From: Syngnathus acus
Lineage: Eukaryota > Chordata > Actinopteri > Syngnathiformes > Syngnathidae
Assembly: GCF_901709675.1 (NCBI RefSeq)
Contig: NC_051098.1
Span: 10,789,000 to 10,852,999 of the forward strand
Length of the DNA: 64,000 nucleotides
Direction of reading: 5' to 3'
Position numbers and translations under genes: made by a program. Position 1 is the stretch's first letter; every line of letters starts with the position of its first letter. Positions 1 through 14,700 of the stretch are shown here, piece after piece. The notes beneath the pieces are model-generated. The model saw nothing but the letters and a program-made list of their open reading frames with translations. It had not been told where the DNA came from and searched no databases.

Positions 1-3000
1 AAATATTGCTGATGAACCAAAACCAAGTCACAAAATATTGTCACTTTCAAGATACACAAACAATGGCTTGTCTGTTCAACCATTAACACTTCCATCCTCA
101 AAGAGAGATAGCAACTTTCAACTCTCAAGATTGCTCAATAATATGCAAAAATATAATAATCGTCACATGTCAATGTGGAATAACTTATTGAATGCAAGAA
201 ATTGTGACTTATGAGGTTTCAGCCCGACGCCAGCGATATAGAATTTTAATTGTGCTCAAACAGATATTCACTATTAAAAAATATTGAGTGCTGTATCTGT
301 ATTCATTTTCTCCAAAATGAGCGGAAAGCAGCTTGAGCGCAAAGTCAAAAACAAGGAAGTAAATCACCATGAATGAACAGGCTTTATTTTTTTTTATCTC
401 CACGCATAAATACAAAAGTAGCTTTGCATAATCCCGCTAACTATCAAACATCAATCAAAACAACAGCTCTTGCTTCTGCACTCGGTGTCGGTAATTACAT
501 ACATGTCTACAATAAGCAGCAAACGACTGTGAGGCCTCGGAGCTTTGCAAACACTCCCAGCATGGCCCGCGCTGGGCTCTCAATGAGAGCGCCACTTAAA
601 CTTTCCCCTTCTCAATCAGCGCCGCACAAAGCAAGGAGCACATCGGCGGCCCGCTGATCATGTCCCTGGATACACGCCGACTCAATGCCCCCCCAGCGCC
701 CGTCCGACCACCCCCATCAGAATGGCACCGTGTTTCGGGCCCGTACGCAAGAGAGGAGATGAATGACAATTCCTTCGAGAAGGTCGGTTAGATGGAGCAG
801 TTGGGCTAAAAGGGAGTTTGGTGGCTGCAGCAGCTGTCCCACTGGCCGCATCCACCCCCTTGAGACCCCCCCCCCGGTCTTGCTACCAAACTCAGCAGCA
901 GGTTTCTCCCTACAGAGAGAGAGAGAAAAAAAACACGCTTCATTACGTCCTCTCTCCCCAGAGCAGCTAGGGGCCTTTCACTGCAGATAAGCCTCTTAGA
1001 CATGAAGTAGCGCTCAGAGCAGCATTTGAGTGACAGCAGGAAGGTTTAGCCATTCAGTGGACAATGCTCACATTCTCTGGCTTTAATCTAGGAGGCGGAC
1101 AATGATCTGTTTTTAAGGCCTCATCTCCTCTGCTTTTCCCACAGCCGTAAGTGACTGGCTCAAGCGGGAGGAAAAAGAGACAGTGCAAGCCCAAGGCTGG
1201 CCAGGACGGCGGCCGCTATCTCCAAAGGCCTCATGTTTCCGTGACAGTCCCGACTGTGGTGCGACAAGAGGGGGCGATGTGGGCGTAGAGTTGGCGTAAG
1301 GCGAAAAGCATCAATCACACGCAAGCGCACGCACACACATGCATGGGCAGACACAATCGCTCAGTGATGGTTGAGTGCACCCGTGTGATGGACAAGCAGG
1401 TGAGAAGCCTGCTGGTGATGTGGCTTAGTGCAGAGCTTTGTCATTCTTATCTACGCTGACCACTGACATCTATCCCTCCTCGACTATTGTGTGGCTTTCT
1501 ATGATGTTTTTATACAAACGCTAAAGCACAGCCAACCGGGAGGAAAAAGTTAGACGCTGATATCTAAACAATATGATTTGTTTTGATTTGACGATAAAGT
1601 GTAGCCACTGTGAGGTTGAGGATGTTTTGTTGACATCATGATTTATATATGATTGACTGGAAAATATTTGCCTTTATTGCTGTAGGTCTGGCGGATGGAT
1701 ACAATTTAAATTAAGATAATTATTAATTAATATCACTGCATGTTACTCTCACATGTGCAGTGGCATCAGATTGCAGATATTTTTTTATGAATGAAAGTAC
1801 GCCAAGTATATTTTCATTATCAGCCCTAACAAATTATACAAGCAGGGCCAAGTATTTCAATTTGCCAAAAGGACTGTGGATGTTTAGATTATTTTGGAAT
1901 CGTTTCACACTTAAGACTGGTTTGTTTGGCTCACCATTATATAAACATCCAAACCTCAGCTACACACGCGTGTGTGTGTGCACGTGTGAACTGGAGGCCA
2001 AGTTTTGGAATTATGCTCCTTAAATGTTTTATTGACCTGTCAATCATATAAGAACAATATGATTATGTAATTTGTCACTATTAGTAGACAAGTGTTAGTA
2101 ACCACAACTCTCTCTTTTGCATAAAATGTTTCCTTAATGGAAATGATACTTTATTTGAAATCTCATCTGATATCTTTGAAAAAAATAATAAAAGAGCATA
2201 TCCAAAACCAGAGAAGTACAAATTTCAGGTGTAAAAATAAATGGGCAGGAATTTGAGCCTAAACGTAAGCAAAACATGGACACAACCTCCCAAAAGCACA
2301 TCTAGCATGTCCTCGGCACCTCGCCCTTTCCCTGCTTCCCTCCTTCTCCAACTTCCCTCCATTTCATCTCACACACCTCATCATTGTCCCCGACACCTCC
2401 ACCCTCATATCCTCCGCACACCTTTACGTCCTTCTGCAGCTCACTATATTAAAGTGGGCTCGTTAATTTTTCACCGTGCACCCATACAAAAACATAATGG
2501 TGAACTAATGACTCTCTGAAAACAATGTGTGAACATATAATAAGCCCTATTTGGTTACATTGCAGGTAACACAGATATCTGTAATGCTAAATTAGCAAAA
2601 TCTTGACTTTTTTCATCACACATGAACACGCACACAGAAAACAATTAAATAAAAAATGACTGGGCGGGGAAAGAAAAACCCATAAAAATCACCTGGTACA
2701 AATTTCGGATAAGAGCATCAGCTAAGTGCCCCAAAACATTAAAAATATAAATGCGTATATTTAAGAAGTAATAAGACAGACATATGACAGGTTAGGAGAC
2801 CCGGAGACTGATTGGGCAATTAAACGAACATACAAAAACGGATCATTTCATTACAGAGAATGAGTGACGCGGCAGCGACGGAGACAATGGCGCCCTTCAC
2901 TATTCTACCGAGTGTTTACGTCCCCCGTCAGTCTACATCATCAGTGTCCCCTTGACTGCTCCCAGCTGACTCCTTGCGCACACACATGACCCCCCAAGCA

Positions 3001-6000
3001 GAACTTGAACATGTTCATGTACTCCTGTTTTGCATTTCATCTCATGTCAGCATTTTAGCAAGTTTGCAGACTCTTATGTCTGTCTGCATTTAAGACGGAA
3101 AGAATGTTTAAGACAGAAACGTGTCAATTGAGTGTGAAGGACAAGAATGAATCATTGAGCTTCTGTTTGGCTAATTTATAGATTTTGATCTACTTGTCAG
3201 AACATTCTACTCACTCTTTCTGATGAAACAATTCTTTTGTTCAGACTCCCTTTTAGCCTCCTTTTCTTATTTCCCTCCCCCTATGTCTGATAGCACTGCA
3301 TAAAACACAGCAAAAGTTTTGGCTGGAGTTGGGTAATGAGACAGACCTCTGACCTTGTCTTGATGACTTCCATACCTGTGCATGTGCAGGAAGATGTGTG
3401 GTTGTGTATATGAGCTTGTGTGTCTGCAGCTGGCGGCTGACAGCGACATGACTAATGAGGGCTCGGGACAGAAATAATAGGTGGGAATTATAACATAAAA
3501 AAAGGGTATGAGTGAAAAGAAAGAACAAGAAAAAAAATGACAGAATAATGTGCAGAAGGAGATGATGATTAGGGGCAGAAAGGGAAATTTGGAATTACAA
3601 CAGTCGGGCTTGTATTTTTGGAATACTCCCTTTCTTAACACTCATATGAATAAAATAATTTACTTTGTCAGTCTGACCTAACATAAAAAGTTCCAATGAT
3701 GGAGCAGAAGCCAGTTTTTTTTAGGGTACCATGACCTGGACATCATATGTGAGTGTCTGGCAATACCAGCTTAAAAGTGTCACAGTCAAGGTCAAAGGTC
3801 ATCATGTGTAGACAGAACAGAACTTCCTAATTATACATGATAAATGTAATCACACCCAGGAAGCCTTTCTAAACATTTACTGGCTTAACCTTGTCATATG
3901 AAGGAAATGGCTCACAAAATGATGTCATTGCCATTTTTGGATCAATTGAAAATTTTGCACAAAACATCACAACAAATTGCGTCAGACCGTTTTTTAACCC
4001 AGAAATTCGAAGTCTGCATGTTTAGCAAATGCAGAAGGGTCGTCAATGAGGTTCCCCCAGGCTGTATGTTGTGATAATGATACGATCTGGCCTTGAGAGA
4101 TCCCCCCCAGTGAACCCTGCGCTCCTGCTGGATCAGATCAGTGCCCATAATAGCCGTGTGCAGCCAGAGGGTCTCGACCCAATGACACACACCGCGGCGC
4201 CAGGACAGAAGTCAGACAGATGGACAAATAGACAGATAGACCTTCAGACAGACATTCTGTCTCAAACTTCCAATAGATACAACAATTAAGTCAGGTCTGG
4301 TCATTTTCATTGCGGTGACCCTTGACCTTTACCTCCTACACACGTAAGTAGACAAATTACCACTGCCATTGGTTTTGCCAACAGTTTGAATGTAGGAGGA
4401 CCTACTGTGAGAAGGCTGAGACAGCGGACATAAATCATACCTGTATTTGATCTGCCGGGGCTCTGGGCTGGCTGGCGATGTGACAGCTAGAGTGACCCTG
4501 AGTCCCAGAAACCCCTCGGGGCTGTAATGGGTCACTTCGTTGGCTGGGACAGATTTGCTTTCACTGTGGTATAAATCTGAGGACAATTGTGGCGTTTGCT
4601 TATTTTTTTGTATTATCCCTCAACAATCTCAAATGAAATGGTGACTAAAATTAGGAAAGTTTATCAGCACTCTAAAATTTGAATAAACAATCTTTATAAC
4701 ACAAAAAAATAAAATTACTAAGCATCTTTCAAGAAGTTCCCTACAAAGTTTCCACTATTCTAATTACATGGTTTAAATCCAGACTTTGTTTTTCTGCTTT
4801 GCTGAGCCAGCTTTAAAACCCCAACGGTAACAAGTCTCCAGGCAAAGCAAAATCCGAATTGCATTAACACCCGAGAAGCATTTCATCAGAGGCGGCGGGG
4901 CCCGCCATCCTAGACACCTCTAATAGAGTTTCCTCTGGTTCTGGCAAAACATTTTACTTCATTGTATATGCCCCTGCCTCCACAAAACTATGCTGGACTC
5001 AATAATCAAATCAGGCCAAACAAATTCCATTTGTTAAGAAGACGATCAAACGGTAGAGCGCGCACAACAATTTTATTAGCGTCATTCAGCATAGCGCTGC
5101 TTGTGTTTTACCGGAGTAGCACCGACGAGGAGGAAAAACCGTGTTGGGAAATTTAAAGTGACTCTTCAACTAACGTTTTGTGATCCACAGTGCATTTGGG
5201 GATGATCAAAAACTCTGCACATTTACGAATAAATATAAAAGGGGAGAGCTGAGGATTGCAAGATTCATTTTTTTTTATACAGTCTTTTGAAACTAAATTG
5301 TGCCGCATGCCAAATCCAATATGAAAGAATTTGTTTGGAATGAACGATTACATACAGTACAGCCATTGCTAGCTAAATTTGAGACAGGAGGACAAAGGCC
5401 TACCAAATCCAGTAGATGGTGTTGTTTGTCTTCCTTTTACTTTTTATCTCAAAAACAGAACAATGATACTGTGAAAAAAAAATGCAACCGTTAAATGTAT
5501 CCATTCATCCCTTCAAACATCCTCTCCTTCATTCCTATTGTCATATTCTTGAATAAACCTAACTTAAAATTAACTCTACAGTAAGTTAATGTTCCAATGA
5601 AGTTTGTCACCAGGGAATACATACTTCAGATTTTTTTTTTAAAATATTTGGCAATGAGAAAAGGAGATATTCCCTTGTTTCTTGTTTTTAAAACAAACAG
5701 AGTGGGATGACTGTGATGAAGCGGTGTGTGAATGTGATGAGGGCTGAGAAAAAGACAAACCAACAACCTGACTCCCTGACAGACACGCCGAAAGGCAGAG
5801 ATTCGACTTTAGGGACTATTACTCTGATTCATATAGACAAGATGGGGTCAAAGGGCATCCTTCCTACAATGACTCATCATCACTCAGTGGCCTTCATGAT
5901 GGGATAGCCTCAAAAATATGCAATGTATTTGTGTTCATCTGAATCTGTGAGAGATAGCACAGGATAAACGAGTATGTCTGCTATTTTTGGCCTCTCGGGA

Positions 6001-9000
6001 GAAAAGAGAGACCTCTCGGTTGTTTTACCAGCGCTCAGGCCAAAGACTGTCACCCACCGTGTCAATTTGTTCTTTCATCAACATTTGCAAAAAGGCTCAG
6101 AGGAACAACGTCAGTGGGAAGGTGAAAATAACATTTGCAGGGGAAAAAAATATGATTCATGTTTGAAAACGTATGGAATCATGGCTGCTCAAGAAAGATT
6201 GTTTTCCTTTCTTGGGGTTGGGTAAATATAAAATGGACAACTCGTACGAAGTAGTACCACAGCACTGTTTTTTATGTTTTCTTGGCCTTTATCACAACTA
6301 CTACCAACTCTATAACGTGAAATTCAAAAAAAGTGTCAAAGCGTTCAATGGTCCTATTGTGTCTCCATTAGTTTCCTCTTTAGGACAAGTTCTGTATTAT
6401 ATGAACATAATTTTTTTAGCACTGGTTCATTAAATATGGGTCATTCTTATATGATTTATTAATGATGGAAAAAAGGCCTTTAAGTCACAATTGGATAAAG
6501 TAAAAAAATGTTAAAATATTTTTTTAAAAAGTAAAAATATTAAAAAACAAAAGACAACAGTGTAAAAAAATATTAAATAAAAAATAAAATAAAGTAAAAA
6601 TAACAAATATTAAAAAACATTTTTTGTACAAGTGTCTTTACCATTATTAATCAAAGTATATGAAAATAACCACCAAAAAAGTTCTAAGTCACTCACACCA
6701 CAGGCTAATAACTACCCCCCCTCCCGTTGCTGAATGGCCTCCCTGCCAATGCTACCATACTTTTTTCCTACTTCACTTTTCACCCTGAGCTCCACTGCTT
6801 CTCCAACATCTATCTTTCCCAACCCTTGGATTCTTCTTTATACTTTCCCGTCCCGCCTATGCATCTTTTGTCACTGATTGTTGATGCGACTGGCTGCTTC
6901 CGAGGCCGGAGAATGATCTGCCATGCTAACCAGTCGGCTGCACCACTCGACCTCTTTTAGATTGAACTGTCAGATGTCAGCGATTAATGGTTGGGTAGAA
7001 AGAAAGTCATACCTGCAATACCCCATCGCAACCAAACGCCACACCTTGGAACTAATTATAGCAGCACCACGTAACTATTTGTATCTTGAATGTGTATATT
7101 CCCAAGATGTATTTTATACTGCATATGTGAAATCCCAAATTCCATGAGAAGATGGATACATATTGCATGTGTAGGCCATGCTTTTATGGGTGCAGATAAA
7201 TCTTTTCTTATAGTACATGTATTAGAACCTCTGAAGGTTCGCATTCATTTTGGCCACAGTCGCTGATGGATAGGCTGTGGTCAGAGTCTCGGGTGCATTG
7301 AGCAAAAGAGTAAAAGTTGAGCAGAGGAAAAGTCGACAATTAAAATGTGAAATATTAATGAGCACGGGGAGAAATTTAAAGTTGTGGAATTTAAAGGGCT
7401 CACCACTTTTACAAAGCTGGGCCTTTATTTCTATTAACTTTTGACATTCCATCATTTTAGTAAAGGGTAATATTATTTCTTCAGATTTTGTAACGTGCAT
7501 TATCAGCATCTACCTACAAGATTAAACAAAACAAAAGATAAGACATGTTTACTTGACTTGACTTTAGGAATGGATGGCCTTGGTGGAGATCTGAGCTCCA
7601 CTGCGTGTAATTCAAGCTTCATTCAGTACTTACTCAACATTGACGGCTGAATTAGTTCTTACAGTAACTCCTAATCCTTCACTAACTCTCTGCTTGCAAG
7701 ACAGCCAGCGGGCCTAAAAAGCCAACATGTTCTAAAATGAGATGAGAGGTCTGTTTGGTCTGGTCTCACTGTGTCTGTCTGTTGGACCGAGTGCGGTCGA
7801 CCGACATGGCCATCTTGTGTTGTACTTGGCTGGTCTGTCTGCTAACTGTCAGCGCGGTATCTCCTTACACTGACGAATGTGAAGTTTCCAGACCTTTCCC
7901 AAAGCTTTCATTCCCTTGTTCCAGCGTCTCATCTTGAGCAATGGTCAAGAAAACAAGAGGCCCTCCACTTGCTCGTGTAGCCTCCCTCATGGGGAGTGCC
8001 AATTTAGAGACCAACGTTGAGACTAAATTTAAAAACGTTCCCCGAGTTGGGGGTCGGTGAAAGAGATGCAGACAAAACAGTACGCGGGAACGACAGATGA
8101 GAAATACAAGAAATGTGGTGGGCGAGAAAGAGCAACAAACGGAGAAAAGGAGATAGAGGCAGCATAATCCTCTGAACGTGAATATCAGCGCAGTCGGGGT
8201 TTGGCGGCGTGTGTGAAACGGAGATAAAATCGATTAGCTTGTCCACTGACCCAGTGAGCGGTGAGAGCCCCCCCATTGCCCCGGTCCTGCCACAGACCTG
8301 ACAAAGACATCCCGGGCCTCAACCCCAAGGGGTCTCTTCTGGATACTGAGGTGAACAAAGTGGTGCCCTCCTGTCAAACGAAAGCCCTCAGGCTCCAGCA
8401 AAACAACAAACTGTGCTGCAATGCTTCACTGCTCCCTGATTCCACAGGAGACAGCAAAGATGTAGTTGACTGATGAAAGAGGATACAGACCCACCATATA
8501 CTTCATTCATGTTTCTTATGTTTTGCCCGACCCCCTCCGTCCCCCCGTATAGCTGAATAAGGTAAACCAAATATAGAAACACCCGCCATTGGGATGCAGA
8601 GCAGTAAACAACCAGCATAATATTGAGAAATGATTTATCCTGACCATAAAAAACTCAGCAGTATTCTATTTGTAAAGACAGAAATTTTATACACATTAAT
8701 AAAGGTATTTAAATTTCACTTACATTTTTTTTTTTGCAATTTTTTGGCCTGAGGTGACCAAGGATATCTCATAATCCCCGAATGATTTAGAAAATACTTA
8801 TAACAATATACGCAAAAATCAGAAAACACCCAAAAGGCAATTATCTGGCCTGGCACGAAGTGTTCCAAGCATATTTTGGGGCAGTGCCCCCCACCCCCTC
8901 TAGCTGCGCCACTGCGGAAGAGACAAATGCTGATTCTGATACAAAACAATAAAGACGGAAATAAATAAGACAGAGAGCCTGACCGGCCAACCGACAGATG

Positions 9001-12000
9001 GACAATCCCCTTTTCACCAAATCATTATATTTCCGTGCAAATATCAAATTTTGCCTCAACTTATACACAGCTGGATATTATTTTTAAGATTAATGGGGGG
9101 AACTATTTGATATATCAGATTCAACTGTGACAACATTTGTCAGGCTTCTTTAGAAAGTGTTGGCCCGACAAACTTCCCCACCTGTTGACAGGACCTGAAA
9201 CCTTTCGCTATCTTTTTATCGCCGTGTTTTCCTCACGATTTCCTCGGTAAGATCACTGAGTAAGGAGGACCTCTTTGATTTCTGGCTCATGAAGTGCACG
9301 TGACCCCGTCGGGTCACAGAGTGGAAAGAAGTGGATGTGTCACGGCTACGCTTCGCTCCTTGTTAGAATAATATTTCGATGGTGCTTTTAGGATGCTAAG
9401 ACTAATCAAAACAGGACATCCTGAGGAGGGCCCTGCTCACCAGCCGCTTTATGTTTTTTTGTTTGTGGACGAGCGACAATCCCAGGAAGCTGCGAGAAGG
9501 GTTCATCAAAGCTCTGAGTGGGGGGCCCTGGCTTCAGGATCGCTGGAATGCGGTGTGGAAAGGAATCTCTACTGTCCTATTGTTCCCTTGTTTCCTCGGT
9601 CTCATCACATGCCGACACGTCCAGTTCACTTACAGGTAAGAAGCGCTAATCAGCCTTGCATTCCTTTCTTCGGCCGCATTCTTTCCTCTGCTCTGACCTT
9701 GGTTGACCAATAACACGTTTACATGAGCGCAAACCGGCATCATCAAAAGAGACTCCTTAAAGGCAAGAATCGGGGTCTTCTTTTAAAAAAAAACCACGAT
9801 TTGTGATGATGAGTTGTGCATGAGCCACTAACTTTCATTTTATTTTACAAAAACTGTCATCTACAGGTATTATCATTTAATATTACTCCGAAAATGTGTT
9901 TGCTTTCCCACGCTGGACTTCTTCTCCCATCTGCAACTGAGTAAATAAACATCCCAAGAAAGTTCCCACTGCAACTATGACTGTATTAGTATTTCAATGT
10001 CTACCAGGCAGTCGCTATCACATCCCATCAGGTGCATGCATATGCTGCAGCCCAGTCCAGATGTCAACAGGAAGGCCCGAGCTTTGATCAAATCTCCTCC
10101 CCTTCATCGCTCCTGTCTTGAAAGGGTGAGAGGTCACTTCTTAATGAGTTTTGCGAGTAGATTGGCCATGTCACTACTGAAAGGTGTACAGTAATCACAC
10201 AAACACATGGATGCATTCACTGCAGTCAGCTACTAATGTGACAGCACATCGTTTGGTCCCTCTTAATCAAAGCCGACTATCTCCCACTCCTACTCTCGCG
10301 TATTTTAGGCTTCAGGCCAGGAAGATCGAAACTGGGGAGATCCCAAAGCAGGACTGGAACATGCTGTTATCACCACGTTAGTAAAGCGATTGTTGGATAA
10401 TTCCTGTTTATGGGAATGTTCCCTTTCCAGTGAATCATGAGGAAAGGGCCCATTCTTTCTGTCAACTCTCAATGAACGGAATGAAATAGTTGGCAAGATC
10501 CGCAGGCAAACGCGTGCTACTTAATTAAACAAACAAAACAATAGGAATGTTTCTCTAACTCGGTGACAGCATCTGAGCTCTGGTATTTTTTTTTCTTTTA
10601 CACTTGTTAGGGTCACAGTTCAGTCTAAGAGTTTAATACATGAGAGTGAATTAATTCATGAATGGAGATTTGTGCTTTTACCACCTTCTCTAATTGATTT
10701 ATGTATAAAATGTTCCAACAAGTTAAGGGAGGGCTAACTTCACACTACTCATTAATGAACTCAGCAGACTGCAACATCAGCACTCTTTTGATATTAAAAC
10801 TCCTCAAATGGATGTGAGGGAAGCATTTCAAATCAGCAAAAATGCCATATATTTGTCTCATAGCAATTTGTGATGAGGAAAATGGTTGCGCGTCAAGTAT
10901 TTGATGACTTATCTTTAGTGCTGATAACGATTTCAGCCTTGGCACCGTATTAGGTTAAACTGGGAGTGCAGACAGACTGCAAGCTTTTTTTGTATGAACT
11001 CCCTATCTTTAACTCGGCGACCTTTAGGAGGGACACGAAAGCATAATCGCCTTTTTTTTATTTCGAAGGAGTAACGCTCACTCATTGTTCTACGTTGGTA
11101 CGATTTCCCAAATGATAAACACACATTGGTTCCCAGGCTTGACATGTCGCTACATTACACCCCTCCCATCATCCTTCCCTTGGTGTTCCCACACTGCCTT
11201 GTCTGGGTTGTTGAAAATGACCCCCCCCCCCCTCCCCCAAACAACAACAAAAACATACCAATTTAACATATTACACTTCTGATAAATGCAATCTACAGTT
11301 GCTGTGGGCCCTTTCCTTCTAACCCGAGAGAAAGACTAAAAGGGCCAAAAGTTGCCCTTGAGACTTGACTTGGACAAGGAGCTCCATTCAAACGGGACAC
11401 GGTTGCGTAAACAACCCCCTAACCTTTTTACTTCCCTGTTGATACACTGAAATGACTCATTAACATCAGATTTCTGCAAGAAGTGAGAATGAAACCCAAA
11501 GGACATGTCAGACAGGCGGGGTGATGATGGATGACACATTCAGACATTTATACAATACGGGCCTGTCAGGGAAGGGGTTGTTTTTCAATGTTCTTAATAT
11601 TTCTTGGACTTACATACTAAAACAAAAATAAGAGTAACAGTTGCCGCTGCACCTTCAGCTGTTTAATTGACGGAGCAAAGTGCCAGACAAAATGAAAACA
11701 CTTGCAAGGAAAAGATGCTGAGTTGTAAACAGCTAACCTGGCTGACTCCAGATCATCAGGCCACGCCCCTTTAAGGCACACATCAACACACAAACACACA
11801 TGTGTGACTTTCTAATCCCGGTTTATTTGATTTTGCCATTCTCGCTATTGTGTTTGTATAATTATTTCCTGCGACGTGCTAAGTAGCAAGGAAAGAAGAA
11901 CAATTCTTTGCTGCATGACAAATTACTTGCATATATCAAGTTTTAAAGTAACTACCATAATGTACAGGACGCAGTGATTGTTGACCCGTCATTACTTGAG

Positions 12001-14253
12001 CAGTTAGAGAACAATGAGCATTTAGAATTTGGCACCAGGCAGAACACAGACGCACGCACGCAAGCGCGCACGATGGGACACGAACGCAGCCTGTTAAATG
12101 AGCACTCTATTTCACTTCCGTGGCGCAGGCCTGCTCCCCCCCCCCCCCCCCCCCCCCCCTCACCTTTTAAATGGGCCCATCTATTAACCATTTTAATGAG
12201 GGAGATGCACGGCCCATTGCACAACGCGAGCAGGACGACGCACTTGTGAGCCAAACTGAAAGACAGACCTTTCTCTTTCTTCCAAACGCTCCAAAAATTG
12301 ACCACCGCTGTGAGCATCTGATCAAACGCCCACATTCCTGAAGATATGCGTGTGTTGAAACGGATGTAATGCAAATAAATTTAATTGGAGTTGCAACTTG
12401 TTGCCATTCACTGCGGTCAAAACATACGTCATGAGAGTCATTCAGTACCCAAACCACCCGTTAATTAATATGCAGTGTATTTACCGGGATGTGCATGTTG
12501 GCATTCAAATCTGGGAAGTGGACCTTTAACACGGTCTCCTACCAAGCTACTTTCTCCTTCTACCCAAGTCCACAAGTCACTGCGGGGTGCGGCCTGCAGA
12601 TTTTGGCTATATTTAATTGGAAACCTAAGGCGCGTTTTTGTGGCGCACCACATTCCATCTGGACGCGCGCACTCATCAGTCAGCCTCCATCAATCTCTCT
12701 TACGTTTACCACCTCCTTCGTTAAACACACAACCATACATGGCCGTTTTAACACACACACACACACACACTGAACGCATTTACCAGCAGAGCCCTTATGA
12801 GAGGTCTGGGAATTTAAATATTCACTGTTGACACTGCGCAGACCTGGCTATAGGGGCCACTGCGGGCCCGCTCCTCTGGGGATGCACAACATTCTCCCTT
12901 TGTGATTGCTGAGAATGTAAATCTCGTAAATTAGTCGCCTTTAAATCTAAGCAGACGTTTCCCAAAAGAGTTCGTGGCTGAAACTATATTACATGAGCAA
13001 TTTATTTCTGACGCCACTTTGTGACTGTGTTTAATATTTTGTATAGTACGTATTGTGAAAATGTCTGATAATAAATATGTGAGATGCTGCAAAAGGAAAT
13101 TTCTGTCATTTGTTGAAAATGTGTGGTATTTTTTATTTATTTACAAAAGTTAAATATATTTTGTTTTGTTGTATAAGAAACTATAATTTAGCTTTAATGC
13201 CCTTGGGTGTGCCCATTCGTTTGAGAGCCATCTTGTTATATTTTGAAAATGTAGTTGTTTTTTCAGGAGAAAAAATATACATGTGTATTTGTGTTATTTG
13301 AACCCAGTGACTTTACACAGGCAACAATAAAAAAAATTAAAAAAATCACGATAGCTACCATAAATGTTAAGGCCTTGATAATGTATATTAAAATGTAAAA
13401 TAAAATGTTACATTGAAAATTATTATTTTTTGATCAAATTCAAAACTTGGGGGAGGGGGAAATCAATGAGGATTTATTTAAGTAGTGCAATGCAAAAATA
13501 TCACTATCAATCATAAAACGCACTGCATACACTATTTCCCCGCTATTTTGTGGTAGTAATTAATAGCTTTAATGTCAGGAGGTTTCAAATCATGTATCGA
13601 ATTATTGTCATTTCATAATGTCTTCAAAACGTGCGTTTTAAACAAATCCAGTCAGACAGGCCAAAAGTAAACAACACAGCCGCGCAACTATAAAGACATT
13701 AAGTTTGCCATTTTAACTCGGTTATACAATTTAACATTATTCACGGATAAGACCCCGAAACCGTTCACATGCAAGATCCGAAGTTGCTACAAGATCATTT
13801 ACCATGTATAAGGGACTCAAAAAAAACAACGAAAATAAAAACCTTCTTATTTATTTTTGCCATGCAACCAGTCTCCACGCAGCTCCCAAATGTTGCGAAG
13901 TGACCTGCAGCCGAACGCAGCCGAACGCAGCACTGTGCACCAGTGTGCGTCAATGGCTCTGCCCACGCACGGGGGATTTTTCACCTCCACTGGGTTACAC
14001 GAGAGCGCCCACTACATGCAGCCAGGACTTGCAAAGTTCCTCCATCGCTTCTCGCTCAACTTTTTACAACAGACTTCGTGCGTGACAGCGTTCCAATTTT
14101 TGACTCGTGGATTTTTAATCCCGCGATAACCCAGTTTATGATTTAATAGATGTCCGAACGTCTCTCGGGAATAAATTAAATTTCAAGTGCAGATATTGAT
14201 AACAGCGGAGATCAGATGTTTTAAAAGTAGAGAAAAAGGGATGTTACACCTAC
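1..14253 (-). other. mecom: Probable first intron of mecom, no coding exon seen
   Basis: No open frame in this stretch looks like a conserved protein on either strand, and none resembles the MDS1 second exon or the PR domain. Because the first coding exon of mecom lies just to the right on the minus strand and ends in a good splice donor, this stretch is most simply the start of its first intron, which is very long in other vertebrates. It holds an AT-rich low-complexity tract around 6,495-6,625, a C-rich run near 11,221-11,238, a 24-C run at 12,136-12,159, and a CA repeat at 12,751-12,770. A repeat end lies near 8,870-8,915. GC-richer segments near 500-1,300 and unique sequence near 12,350-12,480 (with an octamer ATGCAAAT) could be regulatory, but I cannot show conservation. 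Confidence 0.5.
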
Positions 14254-14290
14254 TTGTGGCCAGTTTCCGTGCCCTGCCTTTGGATCTCAT
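14254..14290 (-). CDS. mecom: mecom (MDS1-EVI1) first coding exon
   Basis: On the minus strand an ATG in good context (ACCATGA) opens the peptide MRSKGRARKLAT, and the exon ends after one more base at a GTAGGT splice donor. This peptide is, from memory, the conserved start of MDS1, the long form of MECOM (PRDM3). PRDM16 begins similarly but reads KARARKLAK, so mecom fits better. The family is a nuclear PR/SET-domain zinc-finger regulator of blood stem cells and other progenitors; the PR domain and fingers would be encoded by later exons beyond the left edge. Only 12 codons plus one base are visible. The intron phase (one base carried over) allows an Asn or Ser codon next, as in the family. 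The identification rests on a short but distinctive peptide plus the donor. Confidence 0.8.
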
Positions 14291-14700
14291 GGTGCCAGTC
14301 TCTCGGTGTGGGTTTGTTTGAATTTTTTTCTCCGATCCCCTTTTCTTCTTTTTTCCCGTTTTCCCCTCTCTACTGTGCGCTTTTTTTTTCTCGATCCCAG
14401 ACACGCTATCTCTCCAGCATTGTCAATCCGGACACCTTCGCACATGCGCACAAGCCTCCGAGGTCTGCCGGCTGCACGTGCCAGACAAACTTTTTGTCCG
14501 ATTGATCACTTTAGAGATGACCTGACGTATCGTGGATGGGCTGTGTCACTTTTTTTCTCCCTCACACAGCCACGGAGATTTTGCACGCTGTAAAAAATGT
14601 CCCGTTGTTGCTCCTGCTTTAAGGTTTCATGAACCAGACAGTGGGCATCTCTACTATATTTTCTTCAGCGTAATGAATTGCGTTCTTTTGTGCAAATAGG
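14291..14700 (-). promoter_or_regulatory. mecom: Probable mecom 5' UTR and promoter region
   Basis: This is the sequence directly upstream of the mecom start codon on the minus strand, so it should contain the 5' UTR and perhaps the promoter of the MDS1-type transcript. It is locally richer in GC and CpG than the surrounding AT-rich DNA and carries long pyrimidine runs on the plus strand, which are purine runs in the transcript. No TATA box at a convincing distance was seen. Transcription start is not determinable from sequence alone. Confidence 0.4.

Noticed and set aside
3267-3641. 124-codon minus-strand open frame
   Set aside because: It has Phe/Cys/Ser-rich composition typical of A-rich noncoding DNA and overlaps another open frame; no motif seen.
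9393-9713. Two overlapping plus-strand open frames
   Set aside because: Neither resembles a known protein. The CAG/GTAAG near 9,636 looks like a splice donor, but no matching exon structure was found.
11952-12374. 140-codon minus-strand open frame
   Set aside because: It depends on the 24-C run (translated as poly-Gly) and has no recognisable domain or splice context.
13804-14146. Three overlapping plus-strand open frames beside the mecom exon
   Set aside because: They are mutually overlapping frames of GC-richer sequence in the presumed mecom intron, antisense to the gene, without domains.
14254-14290. Calling the exon prdm16
   Set aside because: PRDM16 starts MRSKARARKLAK as I remember it; here Gly replaces the first Ala and Thr replaces the last Lys, matching MDS1/mecom.
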